A stretch of 64,000 bases of DNA from Roseburia sp. AM59-24XD (GTDB taxonomy: Bacteria > Bacillota > Clostridia > Lachnospirales > Lachnospiraceae): the NCBI RefSeq assembly GCF_003478445.1, contig NZ_QUET01000001.1, positions 128,030 to 192,029 of the forward strand. Reading direction: 5' to 3'. Shown here one piece after another: positions 63,892-64,000 of this stretch; within the stretch, counting starts at the first letter, position 1, and each line of letters starts with the position of its first letter. The position numbers were made by a program, and so were the translations under genes. The notes beneath the pieces are model-generated. The model was not told where the DNA came from. It was given only the letters and a program-made list of their open reading frames with translations, and made no database searches.

Positions 63892-64000
63892 GTGCGCCTA
63901 GCGGCGCACGTTTCTAACGGGTTAAAGTCCCGAATCCGCCCGGTAGTGGGAAGGATATAGCCGAAGGCAAGGGTGTCCATCGTGAGATGGAATCTGAAGG
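63892..64000 (+). mobile_element. Group II intron, 5' part (cut by window end)
   Basis: The segment begins GTGCGCC, the group II 5' end pattern, followed by a small hairpin (GTGCGCC/GGCGCAC), CTAACGGGTTAAAGTCCCG, then GGCAAGGGTGTCC and GTGAGATGGAATCTGAAGG, all typical of domain I of clostridial group II introns. It starts six bases after the T-run of a terminator, the preferred site of group IIC introns. The reverse transcriptase gene would lie beyond the window. Confidence 0.85.

Overview
The window looks like accessory DNA of a gut Clostridia (Bacillota), most likely a Lachnospiraceae. The signs are low-GC coding with AGGAGG-type ribosome binding sites, Tn916-type integrases, a Tn4451-like tetracycline element, SpoVG-like and BspA-like proteins, and a MetG C-terminal domain at the right edge. 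No tRNA, rRNA or CRISPR array was seen. Almost everything is mobile or defensive, and several mobile units are nested in one another.

Region 1 (1-11.2 kb) is the downstream part of a type 1 BREX phage-defence island: the tail of an unknown gene, pglX (frameshifted), an HNH-like gene, pglZ, an unknown gene with an in-frame TGA, and brxL. A WYL regulator and a DUF1016/YhcG-type nuclease gene (11.2-13.4 kb) follow, bracketed by two near-identical perfect palindromes. Region 2 (13.5-19.2 kb) is the right end of a Tn916-family element: a LexA-like repressor, ImmA/IrrE protease, zinc-ribbon protein, sigma-like factor, a MazF-like protein fused to a zinc ribbon, four tandem excisionase-like genes and a tyrosine integrase.

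Region 3 (19.6-63.2 kb) is a second, decayed integrative element. It begins with a ParB-like gene and ends with a MazF/XRE/DUF6462/integrase block next to a 3' piece of metG. Its conjugation genes appear to be gone: a zinc-ribbon gene, a fragment of an NlpC/P60 gene and a 5'-truncated SNF2-helicase/N6-methylase gene are welded together at about 21.2-21.3 kb. Inside that helicase gene sits a 12.2 kb mobilizable element (25,793-37,949). It carries a serine recombinase, TnpW, a PC4-like protein, a ParB-like protein, a MobV relaxase with a pMV158-like oriT, a replication ATPase, three sigma-like regulators, tet(40) (frameshifted), a tet(O)-type ribosomal protection gene with its leader and attenuator, and TnpV. 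Joining the flanks at a shared CCT restores the helicase frame exactly.

Right of this lie a sortase, a broken SpoVG-like gene and a cargo zone (40-61 kb): Imm51, a CPBP protease, DUF6033, a secreted transglutaminase-like protein, an SOS-controlled Y-family polymerase beside an S24 repressor, a 2.1-kilo-residue surface adhesin, a second copy of the small-XRE plus S24-repressor module, a yjdF riboswitch with yjdF, and two acetyltransferases. The window ends in the 5' part of a group II intron placed directly after a terminator.

Many genes are broken. Four lesions are single-base deletions in short homopolymers (pglX, tet(40), a GNAT gene, a mazF gene). Others are an in-frame TGA, an in-frame TAA and a probable 4-base contraction. 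This is either real decay of nested elements or consensus error in the assembly, and it matters for the BREX and tetracycline-resistance phenotypes.
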